DNA from: Kytococcus schroeteri
GTDB lineage: Bacteria; Actinomycetota; Actinomycetes; Actinomycetales; Dermatophilaceae
Assembly: GCF_042433515.1 (NCBI RefSeq)
Contig: NZ_JBHLVH010000013.1
Location: forward strand, 186,001 to 250,000
DNA: 64,000 nt
Direction of reading: 5' to 3'
A program made the position numbers and the translations under genes. The notes beneath the pieces are model-generated. The model saw only the letters and a list, made by a program, of their open reading frames with translations, did no database searches and was not told the origin of the DNA. Position 1 is the stretch's first letter. Each line of letters opens with the position of its first letter. Shown here one piece after another: positions 36,903 to 44,898 of this stretch.

Positions 36903-37745
36903 ATGAGCACCGTCCGTCCCACCCGCCGCACCCTCCTCGCCCTCGCCGCCGGCCTCACCGCATCGGCCACCCTGGCCGCCTGCGGCGGCGACGAGAGCAC
37001 CGGCGGCTCCGCCTCCGGCGGGGAGAGCAAGACGCTGAAGGTCGGCGTCAACCCCGTGCCGCACGGCGAGATCCTCACCTTCGTCAAGGAGAACCTGGCC
37101 CAGGAGGCCGGCCTGGACATCGAGGTCGTGGAGTTCACCGACTACGTGCAGCCCAACGCGGCCCTGGACGCCGGTGACCTGGACGCCAACTACTTCCAGC
37201 ACCAGCCCTACCTGGACGAGCAGAAGAAGGCCGCCGGGTACGACTTCGTGAGCCTGGGCGCGGTGCACCTGGAGCCGCTGGGCGTCTACTCCGAGACGGT
37301 GAAGGACCTCAAGGAGCTCTCCGGCGACAGCAAGGTGGCCATCCCCAACGACCCGTCCAACGCCGGTCGTGCGCTCAAGCTGCTCGCCGAGCACGGCGTG
37401 CTCGAGCTGGAGGACACCGGCGACATCGCGCCCACCGTGGCCGACGTCAAGGACGGCGGACCGGAGGTCGTGGAGCTCGAGGCCGCGCAGCTGCCCCGCT
37501 CGCTCGGTGACGTGGACGCCGCCGTCATCAACGGCAACTACGCCATCGAGGCCGACCTCTCCCCGGTGGACGACTCGCTGGCCCTGGAGAAGGCGGAGGG
37601 CAACCCCTACGCCAACCTGCTCGTGGTGCGCAGCGAGGACGCGGAGAACGAGCAGCTCACGAAGCTGGCCGAGCTGTTGCGCAGCGACGAGACCAAGAAG
37701 TTCATCAAGGACAAGTACGCCGGCACGGTCATCCCGGCCGAGTGA
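36903..37745 (+). CDS. metQ: MetQ-type methionine-binding lipoprotein (copy 2)
   Basis: A 280-residue lipoprotein with lipobox LAAC (Cys27) and the full NlpA/MetQ domain: VNPVPHGEIL, EFTDYVQPNAALDAG, DANYFQH, VAIPNDPSNAGRALKLL and VINGNYAIEA. The pocket residues are closer to well-studied MetQ proteins than those of copy 1, so this is the likelier main methionine receptor. ATG 36903 has CAGGAG upstream. It is the last gene of the operon; only 16 bases separate its stop from that of the convergent gene, without an obvious terminator. Confidence 0.94.
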   Translation: MSTVRPTRRTLLALAAGLTASATLAACGGDESTGGSASGGESKTLKVGVNPVPHGEILTFVKENLAQEAGLDIEVVEFTDYVQPNAALDAGDLDANYFQHQPYLDEQKKAAGYDFVSLGAVHLEPLGVYSETVKDLKELSGDSKVAIPNDPSNAGRALKLLAEHGVLELEDTGDIAPTVADVKDGGPEVVELEAAQLPRSLGDVDAAVINGNYAIEADLSPVDDSLALEKAEGNPYANLLVVRSEDAENEQLTKLAELLRSDETKKFIKDKYAGTVIPAE

Positions 37746-37761
37746 GCCCCGCGCGGGAGGC

Positions 37762-38826
37762 TCAGCCGTCGGCGGGGTCCTGCGCCCCGCCGGCGGCCTC
37801 CCGCAGTTCGGTCGCCACGTCCTCGATGAAGGTGGTCACTGCGACACCCCCGGCCACCGGGCCACCGGCCATCAGGCCGTCGGCACCCAGCAGCAACGCC
37901 GAGGGCGTGGCCTGCAGGGCGAACATGAGGCGCATCTGCTGGCCCTCGTCGTAGCCGACCGTCACACCCGACGGGCGCAGCGGGTCGTCCGGGGCGCTCG
38001 GCGTGGTGGTGACCACGAGCACCCCCACGTGCTCGAACTCCCGGGCGAACTCCTCGGCGCGAGCCAGAGCCTCCATGCAGCTGCCGCACCCCAGGCTCAC
38101 CCAGAGCACGAGCCAGGCCTTCCTCTGGGAGATCTCGCGCAGCCGCAGCGGGCCGTCGTCGCCCGTCACCTGGACGAAGGGGATGGGGGTGCGCACGTAG
38201 TCGAGCTCCTCGACCTCGTCCGTGGTGACCACGGCGCCGGCATCGTGGGGGGCGCCCGCCGCTGCCGGGCGGGTCTCGGCAGTGGCGGTGCCCTCGGCAC
38301 CCCCGCCGATGAGCCAGGTGAGGGCCACGCCGGCGGCCAGCACCGGGATCCACCACCACAGCGACGGCCCGTCCAGCAGGCGGCCGACGATGCTGCCGCC
38401 CCGGAACGCGTCCACCACGGTCACCAGCCCCAGGGCCACGAGCACGAGGTTGCGCACCACCGTGGCCCGCGTGATGGTGCCCTGGCCGAGCTTGCCGAAG
38501 CACCCGCACGTGACGGGGACGTCGAAGCCCAGGGCCCGCACCACGAGCACCGTGTAGAGCAGCCCCAGCAGCAGCGTGGCCACGGCGGCCACCCCGTACC
38601 AGGGGGAGGGGAGGAGCAGCAGGGCCAGGGCCAGGACGACCTCCCCCGGCCCGAGCAGGCGGGGGCCTTGCATCCGCACCATCCAGTGCGGCAGGCGCAG
38701 CTGGTGGAAGGCGCTCTCGGTGCTCTGGACGTCGCGGAGCTTGGTCAGGCCGCTGGTGCCGTAGACGGCGGCGAGCAGCAGGCCCGCCCCGGCGGCGGCA
38801 TCGGGCAGGAGGGACGCGTCACTCAT
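37762..38826 (-). CDS. MauE/DoxX-like membrane domain fused to a thioredoxin-fold domain
   Basis: A 354-residue two-part protein. Residues 1-150 form four membrane segments of the MauE (methylamine utilisation) type with the marker CGCFGKLGQG (about residue 110). After a further hydrophobic segment (about 160-175) and a linker, residues 210-340 form a thioredoxin-like domain with a CGSC redox pair in WVSLGCGSCMEAL and the cis-Pro stretch LQATPSALLLG. The combination suggests a membrane system that passes electrons or disulfides to proteins outside the cell. Methylamine genes are absent, so a general thiol-redox role is more likely. It starts at ATG 38826 and is convergent with metQ. Confidence 0.8.
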   Translation of the reverse strand: MSDASLLPDAAAGAGLLLAAVYGTSGLTKLRDVQSTESAFHQLRLPHWMVRMQGPRLLGPGEVVLALALLLLPSPWYGVAAVATLLLGLLYTVLVVRALGFDVPVTCGCFGKLGQGTITRATVVRNLVLVALGLVTVVDAFRGGSIVGRLLDGPSLWWWIPVLAAGVALTWLIGGGAEGTATAETRPAAAGAPHDAGAVVTTDEVEELDYVRTPIPFVQVTGDDGPLRLREISQRKAWLVLWVSLGCGSCMEALARAEEFAREFEHVGVLVVTTTPSAPDDPLRPSGVTVGYDEGQQMRLMFALQATPSALLLGADGLMAGGPVAGGVAVTTFIEDVATELREAAGGAQDPADG

Positions 38827-38907
38827 GGTGAAAGTATCCCCCGACCGGCTAAGGTTTCGGGACCGTGGCCCGCGAGGGGCGGGCCCCCGGGTGGGGAGGA
38901 TCCCGCC

Positions 38908-39432
38908 ATGACCCTGATGCGTCCGGCCACCGAGCGCCCGGGCACCGTCACCGCCTCCGTGCTCCTCATGGTCATGGGCCTGCTCTCCGCCGCCGTCTGG
39001 GGCCTCGGCGCCACCCAGGGGTGGTGGGTGTCCGATGCCGGGCTGGCGCAGGCCGCCGACCTCGAGGGCGACTTCGGGCGTGCCCTCGAGGCGTCCCGCG
39101 TGGACATGGACCGAGGCAGCATCGAGGACGCGCGGCGCGTGCTCAACGGCACCACGGTGATCCTGGCCCTCGGCGCCGCCACGCTCTGGGCGGGGACCGC
39201 GGCGATGGTGTGGCGCGGCATCGGGCCGGCCCGCGACGTGGCCACCACCTCCTGCCTGGTGGGCGTGCTGTGCCTGCTCGGCTGGGCCATGGGTTCGGGC
39301 GTGGCCAACACCCTCGCCCTGCAGGTCCAGGCGGGGGTGATGCTGCTGCTCGGGCTGGCCGCGACCGCGCTGCTGTACGTGCCGGCGTCGAGCCGCTGGT
39401 TCGACTCGGCCAGCACCTACCGCTGGAGTTGA
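38908..39432 (+). CDS. Four-segment membrane protein, unknown
   Basis: A 174-residue protein with membrane segments at about residues 14-35, 84-102, 112-131 and 136-157. A charged outer loop (about 40-80) includes ALEASRVDMDRGSIEDARRV, probably a short helix pair. ATG 38908 has GGGGAGGA at 38893-38900. It diverges from the MauE-thioredoxin gene and is followed by two tandem paralogues of another membrane family. The family was not recognised. Confidence 0.62.
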   Translation: MTLMRPATERPGTVTASVLLMVMGLLSAAVWGLGATQGWWVSDAGLAQAADLEGDFGRALEASRVDMDRGSIEDARRVLNGTTVILALGAATLWAGTAAMVWRGIGPARDVATTSCLVGVLCLLGWAMGSGVANTLALQVQAGVMLLLGLAATALLYVPASSRWFDSASTYRWS

Positions 39433-39539
39433 ACCGCCGGGTCCGTCCTGCGGTGGACCGCACGCGTCGTCCCGACGGGGGACACTGCCGGGGTACAGAA
39501 CGCACACGACCCCCACGCGACCCGCACCCGGAGGTGCCC

Positions 39540-40088
39540 GTGACCTACACCCAGCCCGGACCGAACCAGCCGGGCGGCTTCCAGGCCGCCCCCAGCCTGG
39601 ACGACCACCGCGACCTGCGCCCCGTGGCCCGGCCGGCCGCCGTCGACAAGGCCGTGAAGCTCATGTACGCCGGGGCTGGCCTCTCCCTGCTGAGCCTGCT
39701 GGTGGGCCTGCTCATGCGGCCCAGCGTGGCGGAGATGAAGGACGCCATGGAGCAGGCGGGCCTCTCCCTCTCCGACGCCCAGATCGAGCAGAGCCTCCAG
39801 CAGAGCTTCCTCACCGGCATCATCGGTGGCCTCATCGGTGTGGGCCTGTGGCTCCTGCACGCCTGGGCCGTGGGCAAGGGCCACAACTGGGCCCGCATCA
39901 CCGGCACCGTCCTGGGTGCGCTGAACATCCTGGGCCTGCTGTTCGGCCTCCTCGGCCTGGCCGTCACCCTGGCCACCACCAGCGGCATCATCGGCTTCGT
40001 GCTGCAGGTGGTCTCCGCCGCCCTGGCCGCGGCCATCATCTACTTCATGTGGCGCCCGGAGAACAAGCCCTTCTTCGGCCAGCACTGA
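39540..40088 (+). CDS. Membrane protein, tandem paralogue A
   Basis: A 182-residue protein with a Pro/Gln-rich start and four membrane segments. It shares AVDKAVKLMYAGAGLSLLS, GLWLLHAWAVGKGHNWARI and a final WRPENKPFFGQ with the next gene, so the two arose by tandem duplication. Family members with a leading Pro/Gln/Tyr-rich cytoplasmic stretch and the NWARI motif are common in actinobacteria but have no assigned role. The start is GTG 39540 with CGGAGGTG before it; this was preferred to the long upstream frame, which overlaps the previous gene. Confidence 0.7.
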   Translation: MTYTQPGPNQPGGFQAAPSLDDHRDLRPVARPAAVDKAVKLMYAGAGLSLLSLLVGLLMRPSVAEMKDAMEQAGLSLSDAQIEQSLQQSFLTGIIGGLIGVGLWLLHAWAVGKGHNWARITGTVLGALNILGLLFGLLGLAVTLATTSGIIGFVLQVVSAALAAAIIYFMWRPENKPFFGQH

Positions 40089-40107
40089 GGCACGGCGCCT
40101 CGAGCGT

Positions 40108-40141
40108 GCGGCCCCACCCCGGTCCCTCGGGGTGGGGCCGC
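40108..40141 (+). terminator. 13-bp hairpin between tandem paralogues
   Basis: GCGGCCCCACCCC (40108-40120) pairs perfectly with 40129-40141 over an 8-base loop, 20 bases after the stop of paralogue A. It suggests that paralogue B has its own promoter. Confidence 0.6.
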
Positions 40142-40222
40142 GTCGCGTTCTCCACCCGACGGGGGACGGTGTGCCGGGGCGCCGGCGGCACAGCATCGGG
40201 GTGAGAACTCGAGGAGGAGACC

Positions 40223-40858
40223 ATGACCCAGCCGCACGACCCCTACGCCCCGCAGGGCCAGCCGTCCCCGGGCCCGCCGCACCAGGGCTGGTCCACGCAC
40301 CCGTACGGGACGCCGCCGCACCCGTACGCGCAGCCCTCCTTCGGGCACCCTGGCGATGCCCCGCCCGGGTACGGGCACCCGCCCACCGGCCCGGCGCCGC
40401 GGCCGCGAGCGGTCGACCTCGCCGTGAAGCTCATGGGGGTCGCCGCTGGTCTGGCGCTCCTCTCGATCCCCCTCGCCTTCCTGCAGCGCGGGGCCATGAC
40501 CGAGGAGTACCTCGAGCAGATGGAGGCCGCAGGGCAGCCGGGGTCCGCGGGCATGGCGCAGGCGATGATCGACATCGCGCTGGCCGTCACCGTGGTGGTC
40601 GCGCTCCTCTCGGCCGGTCTGTGGTTCCTGCATGCGCGGGCCACGGGGCGAGGGAGGAACTGGGCGCGCATCAGCGGGAGCGTCCTGGGCGGTCTCACCC
40701 TGCTCACCGCGCCCATCGCCTTCGTCTACGGCGTGGCGGCCGGCACCTCGGTGCCGTGGTACAGCCACCTGCTGAACGCCCTCAACCTCCTGCTCGTGGT
40801 GGCCGTCCTCGTGCTCATCTGGCAGCCCCGCAACCAGGCCTTCTTCGCCCAGCGCTGA
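40223..40858 (+). CDS. Membrane protein, tandem paralogue B
   Basis: A 211-residue relative of the preceding protein. It has a longer Pro/His/Gly/Tyr-rich start (about residues 1-60), AVDLAVKLMGVAAGLALLS, membrane segments near 70-90, 112-132, 148-168 and 175-198, GLWFLHARATGRGRNWARI, and the terminal WQPRNQAFFAQ. ATG 40223 follows GAGGAGGAG. Paralogue A is shorter at the front. A palindromic repeat element follows 18 bases after its stop. Confidence 0.7.
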   Translation: MTQPHDPYAPQGQPSPGPPHQGWSTHPYGTPPHPYAQPSFGHPGDAPPGYGHPPTGPAPRPRAVDLAVKLMGVAAGLALLSIPLAFLQRGAMTEEYLEQMEAAGQPGSAGMAQAMIDIALAVTVVVALLSAGLWFLHARATGRGRNWARISGSVLGGLTLLTAPIAFVYGVAAGTSVPWYSHLLNALNLLLVVAVLVLIWQPRNQAFFAQR

Positions 40859-40876
40859 CCGGTCCACCCACCAAAG

Positions 40877-40934
40877 GTCCGCCTGTGGTCCAGAGGTACG
40901 TGCCGGGACGCGTACCTCTGGACCACAGGCGGAC
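40877..40934. repeat. Palindromic repeat element, copy 1 (complete)
   Basis: A perfect 24-bp inverted repeat: 40877-40900 with 40911-40934, arms containing GGTCCAGAGGTACG, with a 10-base loop. It lies between two convergent genes and could double as a bidirectional terminator. Related copies flank the assembly gap at 42047-42106 and 42288-42348. Outside the arms, TTCTGCG follows here and in copy 3. Confidence 0.85.
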
Positions 40935-40953
40935 TTCTGCGATGGGGGCGCGC

Positions 40954-41911
40954 TCACGGTCGTGGGGCAGCGGCGCCAACTCGGGCGCACAGGCGCAGGG
41001 GCGCGTCCGGGCCGTGCAGGTCCGGCCAGGTCACCCGCACGATGCCCAGACCCATCTCCCGCAGGGCGTCCTCGCGGACCTTCTCCGCCACCAGCGCCTG
41101 GCGTCCTGAGGCGCCGTCGTACTTCACGGCCCCGTCGAACTCGAGCGCCACCCGCAGCTCCTCCACCAGCAGGTCGAGGCGGTACCGGCCGCGTGGGGTC
41201 TGCACCGTGACCTGGGACCGAGGCGTGAGGCCGCCCTGGACGAGGGCGAGGCGGGTCCGGGTCTCACCGGGCGACTCGCAGAGGGGGTCGGCCAGCTCCA
41301 GGGCACGACGCAGCACGGCCACGTTCCGCAGGCCGGGCCGGGCGACCGCCGCCACCTCCTCGAGGGTGGTGAGCCCCGCGTGGAGGGCTGCGTCCATGGG
41401 GACCAGGGCCCGCTCCACGCCCGTGCCCGGGTGCATCGCGTACTCAGCCAGTGCGCGGGCCAGGGGACTCACCGGCCACTCGTGGGTGCACCCGGGAGGG
41501 ACCACGAGGACGGGCGCCGTGGGGTGGGGGTGCAGCTCGAGGCCACGGCGAGGGCGGAGCCGTCCGATGGCGCGCGGAGCCGAGCTGGACCGTCCTCGAC
41601 CGGCCCAGCAGCGGGAGGCCGAGGAGCTCCAGGGTCGAGGCCCTCGTCGCGCAGTGATCGGGGCGGGTGACGAGCTGGCCGAGGACGCGGAGGCGTGACT
41701 CGACGCGGTGGTCCTCGGGCGGGGCGCCCACGGCCAGGGCACCCGGCGCCGGTCGCCAGGCCGACCCCTCGGCGACCGCCCTGTGCACCGTGGCCGAGGA
41801 CACGCCCGCGCGCCGCAGGAGCGCGAGACTCACCACGCCATCGCGGCAGGGGACGGCGGCCAGGGCGCCGGGGACGGGTGGTGGCTGGGGAGGTGGTCCG
41901 GTCAGGTGCAT
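40954..41911 (-). pseudogene. AbiEi-antitoxin-like / DUF559 protein, frameshifted
   Basis: The 5' part (ATG 41911) encodes an N-terminal winged-helix-like region: GVVSLALLRRAGVSSATVHR, then AVAEGSAWRPAPGALAVG. The 3' part, in another frame to the stop at 40954, continues the same family: GLELHPHPTAPVLVVPPG, ADPLCESPGETRTRLAL, and a DUF559 (Vsr-like nuclease fold) end with EELRVALEFDGAVKYDG and GIVRVTWPDL. The frames meet at 41569-41577, in a GCGCGC tract that appears to lack one GC unit. If corrected, an ordinary protein of about 318 residues results. In actinobacteria such proteins are annotated as AbiEi-type antitoxin-domain proteins and are usually solitary, as here. Either decay or an assembly error is possible. 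Confidence 0.78.
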
Positions 41912-42046
41912 GTCCCGAGGGTCGCCCGAGGCAGGGGCACGCCGCTGGAGGTACCGCCAGCCCCGGGGGACCAGCCCTCACCGCGGTGGGCGCAGGACTC
42001 CCCGCTGTGGACAGGGCGTCGGGTCGCGCGATGCAGACGCCGCTGT

Positions 42047-42106
42047 GCAGAAGCCCGCCTCCGGTCCAGAGGTACGCCCCGTGGGGCGGATTTCCGGACC
42101 ACAGGC
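42047..42106. repeat. Palindromic repeat element, copy 2 (cut by the gap)
   Basis: The left arm (GCAGAAGCCCGCCT, then GGTCCAGAGGTACG) is followed by a CCCCGTGGGG centre and a diverged right arm that ends CCGGACCACAGGC exactly at the first N. The inner part of the right arm differs from copies 1 and 3, so this copy is imperfect or is a misassembled join. The preceding 41912-42046 holds no gene. Confidence 0.7.
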
Positions 42107-42287
42107 NNNNNNNNNNNNNNNNNNNNNNNNNNNNNNNNNNNNNNNNNNNNNNNNNNNNNNNNNNNNNNNNNNNNNNNNNNNNNNNNNNNNNNNNNNNNNN
42201 NNNNNNNNNNNNNNNNNNNNNNNNNNNNNNNNNNNNNNNNNNNNNNNNNNNNNNNNNNNNNNNNNNNNNNNNNNNNNNNNNNNNNNN
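42107..42287. other. Assembly gap (181 N)
   Basis: Undetermined bases. Copies of the palindromic repeat sit against both edges and each is cut by the gap, so the missing sequence probably contains more of the same repeat. The stated size may be nominal. Confidence 0.99.
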
Positions 42288-42348
42288 CGCCTGCGGTCCA
42301 GAGGTACGGGCCATGAGGCGTACCTCTGGACCGGAGGCGGGCTTCTGC
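42288..42348. repeat. Palindromic repeat element, copy 3 (left edge at the gap)
   Basis: 42288-42308 pairs with 42319-42339 (21 bp, one mismatch), with GGTCCAGAGGTACG in the left arm, then GGCTTCTGCG. It lies about 55 bases past the stop of sdaA and could end that transcript. Confidence 0.8.
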
Positions 42349-42400
42349 GTCGGGGCCGGGTCGGGGCGGGGCGGGTGGGGAGTGCGGGCGGGGGAGCGCC

Positions 42401-43777
42401 TCAGCACTCGATGACGTTCACCGCCAGTCCGCCGCGCGCGGTCTCCTTGTACTTCACCTTCATGTCCGCACCCGTCTCCTTCATGGTCTTGACGACCTTG
42501 TCCAGGCTGACGATGTGCGAGCCGTTGCCGCGCAGCGCGGTGCGGGCCGAGGTGATGGCCTTGACCGAGGCCACGGCGTTGCGCTCGATGCAGGGGATCT
42601 GCACGAGGCCGCCCACCGGGTCGCAGGTGAGGCCCAGGTTGTGTTCCATGCCGATCTCGGCGGCGTTCTCCACCTGCTCGGGCGTGCCGCCGATGACCTG
42701 CGCGAACGCGCCGGCCGCCATCGAGCAGGCCGAGCCGACCTCTCCCTGGCAGCCCACCTCGGCACCGGAGATGGACGCGTTCTCCTTGAACACCACGCCG
42801 ATGGCGCCGGCGGTGAGCAGGAAGTCGACCACGCCGTCGTCGTCGGCGCCGGGCACGAAGTCCACGTAGTAGTGCAGCACCGCCGGGATGATGCCGGCCG
42901 CACCGTTGGTGGGGGCGGTCACCACGCGGCCGCCCGAGGCGTTCTCCTCGTTGACCGCCAGCGCGTACACGGTGATCCAGTCCATGCCCGACAGCGGGTC
43001 GGTGGACTCGCGGCCGGCCTGCTCCAGCGCCTCCCACAGGGCGGGGGCGCGGCGCGGCACCTTGAGCCCGCCGGGCAGGGTGCCGGTGGCGTGGGTGCCG
43101 TTGTGCACGCACTCGCGCATCACCTGCCAGATCTCCAGCAGGCCGGCGCGCACCTCCTCCTCGGAGCGCCACACCTTCTCGTTCTCCATCATCACCTGCG
43201 GGATGGTCATGCCGGTCTCGCGGCAGATAGCCAGCAGCTGGTCGCCGGTGGTGAAGTAGTGCGGCAGCGGGGTGTCGTCCTCCACGATGTGGGTCTCGCC
43301 GTCGGCGTTCTCGTTGACCACGAAGCCGCCGCCCACGGAGTAGTAGACGTGCTCGCTGAGCTGGGTGCCGTCGGCGTCGAAGGCGGTGAAGCTCATGCCG
43401 TTGGGGTGCAGCGGCAGGGTCTTGCGGCGGTGGAGCACGAGGTCGGTGTCCTCGTCGAAGCGGATCTCGCGGCCGCCGTTGAGCGGCAGGCGCTTGTCCT
43501 GCCGGATGCGCTGCAGGGTGTCCTCCACGGCGCGCGGGTCGCAGACCTCGGGGCGCTCACCGGCCAGGCCGAGCATGACGGCCTTGTCCGAGCCGTGCCC
43601 CACGCCGGTGGCGCCGAGCGAGCCGTACAGCTGGGCGTGGATGCGCTCCACCTTCTCGAGCACGCCCTCCTCGCCGAGCTTCTCCGCGAACATCACGGCG
43701 GCCCGCATCGGCCCGACGGTGTGCGAGCTGGAGGGGCCGATGCCGATCGAGAACAGGTCGAACACGCTGAGCGCCAC
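42401..43777 (-). CDS. sdaA: L-serine ammonia-lyase (iron-sulfur serine dehydratase)
   Basis: Deaminates L-serine to pyruvate and ammonia with a [4Fe-4S] cluster. The 458-residue single-chain protein opens with SVFDLFSIGIGPSSSHTVGP, the family's signature start, and has the cluster cysteines in EVGCQGEVGSAC, GLTCDPVGG and QIPCIERN. Two GTG codons (43783, 43777) lie close together. The ribosome binding site AAGGAG (43784-43789, minus strand) touches the first but is 6 bases from the second, so 43777 is chosen. Longer in-frame starts upstream are rejected. It is convergent with nothing nearby; the repeat element lies past its stop. Confidence 0.95.
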   Translation of the reverse strand: MALSVFDLFSIGIGPSSSHTVGPMRAAVMFAEKLGEEGVLEKVERIHAQLYGSLGATGVGHGSDKAVMLGLAGERPEVCDPRAVEDTLQRIRQDKRLPLNGGREIRFDEDTDLVLHRRKTLPLHPNGMSFTAFDADGTQLSEHVYYSVGGGFVVNENADGETHIVEDDTPLPHYFTTGDQLLAICRETGMTIPQVMMENEKVWRSEEEVRAGLLEIWQVMRECVHNGTHATGTLPGGLKVPRRAPALWEALEQAGRESTDPLSGMDWITVYALAVNEENASGGRVVTAPTNGAAGIIPAVLHYYVDFVPGADDDGVVDFLLTAGAIGVVFKENASISGAEVGCQGEVGSACSMAAGAFAQVIGGTPEQVENAAEIGMEHNLGLTCDPVGGLVQIPCIERNAVASVKAITSARTALRGNGSHIVSLDKVVKTMKETGADMKVKYKETARGGLAVNVIEC

Positions 43778-44004
43778 TGTCACTCCTTGGTGGGGGTAGA
43801 CGGTGCCCGCGGGGGTGGTCGCGGGCCGTCGCACAGTGTCTCACCGAACCCTCCGCGCGCACGATGGCGCGCGCCCGCCGGGGCGCGGCCGCCCGGGAGG
43901 CCCCGGCGTGCTGCCGTAGCATGGGGTGCCGCCGGTGTGCCTGGCCGCGACTCCCGGGGGAGGGCGGCCCGCCCCGGCCGACCGGCCCGACCAGGAGGAC
44001 ACCG

Positions 44005-44898
44005 ATGCCGCTGCGCCGCCCCACCCCCACGCCCCGCGCCGCGCGCGGACGCACCCTGCTGGTGGCGGGTGCGGCGCTGGTGGCCAGCGGCGCCGTGGCC
44101 GGGTGCGGTGGGGTCTCCATCGGCATCGGGGGAGCGAGCAGCGACCCGACGAGCAGCGCCACCTCCACCGAGGCGCCCACGGAGGCCTCCCCGTCCTCCT
44201 CCGAGGGGGCGACCGACCCGACGGGGGACGCCGCGCCGACCGGCGACGGCGCGCCGAGGACGACGCCTGGGGAGACCCCCGGCGAGCCCGCGAGCACCGA
44301 GCCCACGAGCAGCGAGGGCGAGCCGACCCCGTCGGAGAGCGACGGCGCCACCGAGAGCGACGACGCCACCGAGAGCGACGACGCCACCGAGAGCGACGAC
44401 GCCACGGGCACCGACCCCTCCGAGACGCCGTCCCCCGAGGACAGCGCGTCCGAGCCGGCCGAGGCCGGGGCCGCCGACTCCCTGGGCAAGGTGGTGAGCG
44501 AGCCCTCCATCCCGCACCGGGGCGAGGCGTTCCGGTGGGAGTCCGGCCTCGTCGCGCACGTGACCGAGGGGGAGCCCTTCATCCCCTCCCCGGCGGCGGC
44601 CGGCACCGACGGCTTCAGCCAGTTCGAGCGCTACGAGGTGACGCTCACCAACCGTAGCCCGGAGTCCTTCCGGCTCAGCGACTTCCGTATCAGTGCCCAG
44701 AGCGCCGGGGAGCCGGCCTCCCGGGTCTTCGACTCCGGCAACGGCATCAACTCCCAGCCCGCCCAGGACCTGGAGCCCGGGGAGACCGCCCGCTTCCCGG
44801 TGGTGTTCGGCGTGAAGGACCCGCAGGACACCGTGCTCGACGTGGTGCAGGCCTTCGAGCTGAGCGACCGCGTGGTCTTCCTGCCGCCTCAGCGGTAG
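44005..44898 (+). CDS. Lipoprotein with Thr/Ser/Glu/Asp linker and DUF4352-like domain
   Basis: A 297-residue lipoprotein: Arg-rich start, hydrophobic signal, lipobox VAGC (near residue 33). A long acidic Ser/Thr/Glu/Asp linker (about 45-155) contains three tandem copies of ATESDD. The C-terminal beta-sandwich (about 170-297) resembles DUF4352-type domains: FERYEVTLTNRSPESFRLSD and LEPGETARFPVVFGV. Such linkers carry a binding domain through the wall. ATG 44005 has AGGAGGA at 43993-43999; an earlier in-frame ATG at 43864 has none. The stop overlaps the 3' end of the convergent fadD-like gene by 10 bases. Confidence 0.8.
   Translation: MPLRRPTPTPRAARGRTLLVAGAALVASGAVAGCGGVSIGIGGASSDPTSSATSTEAPTEASPSSSEGATDPTGDAAPTGDGAPRTTPGETPGEPASTEPTSSEGEPTPSESDGATESDDATESDDATESDDATGTDPSETPSPEDSASEPAEAGAADSLGKVVSEPSIPHRGEAFRWESGLVAHVTEGEPFIPSPAAAGTDGFSQFERYEVTLTNRSPESFRLSDFRISAQSAGEPASRVFDSGNGINSQPAQDLEPGETARFPVVFGVKDPQDTVLDVVQAFELSDRVVFLPPQR
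44347..44400 (+). repeat. Three perfect 18-bp tandem repeats in the lipoprotein linker
   Basis: GCCACCGAGAGCGACGAC occurs three times in a row, each encoding ATESDD. A number of repeats divisible by three in frame means that copy number can change without breaking the gene. Confidence 0.95.

Noticed and set aside
42107..42287. Frames running through the N stretch
   Set aside because: They exist only because N does not encode stops.
40877..42348. Insertion sequence at the assembly gap
   Set aside because: Only short hairpin repeats are seen at the edges; no transposase fragment or target duplication.
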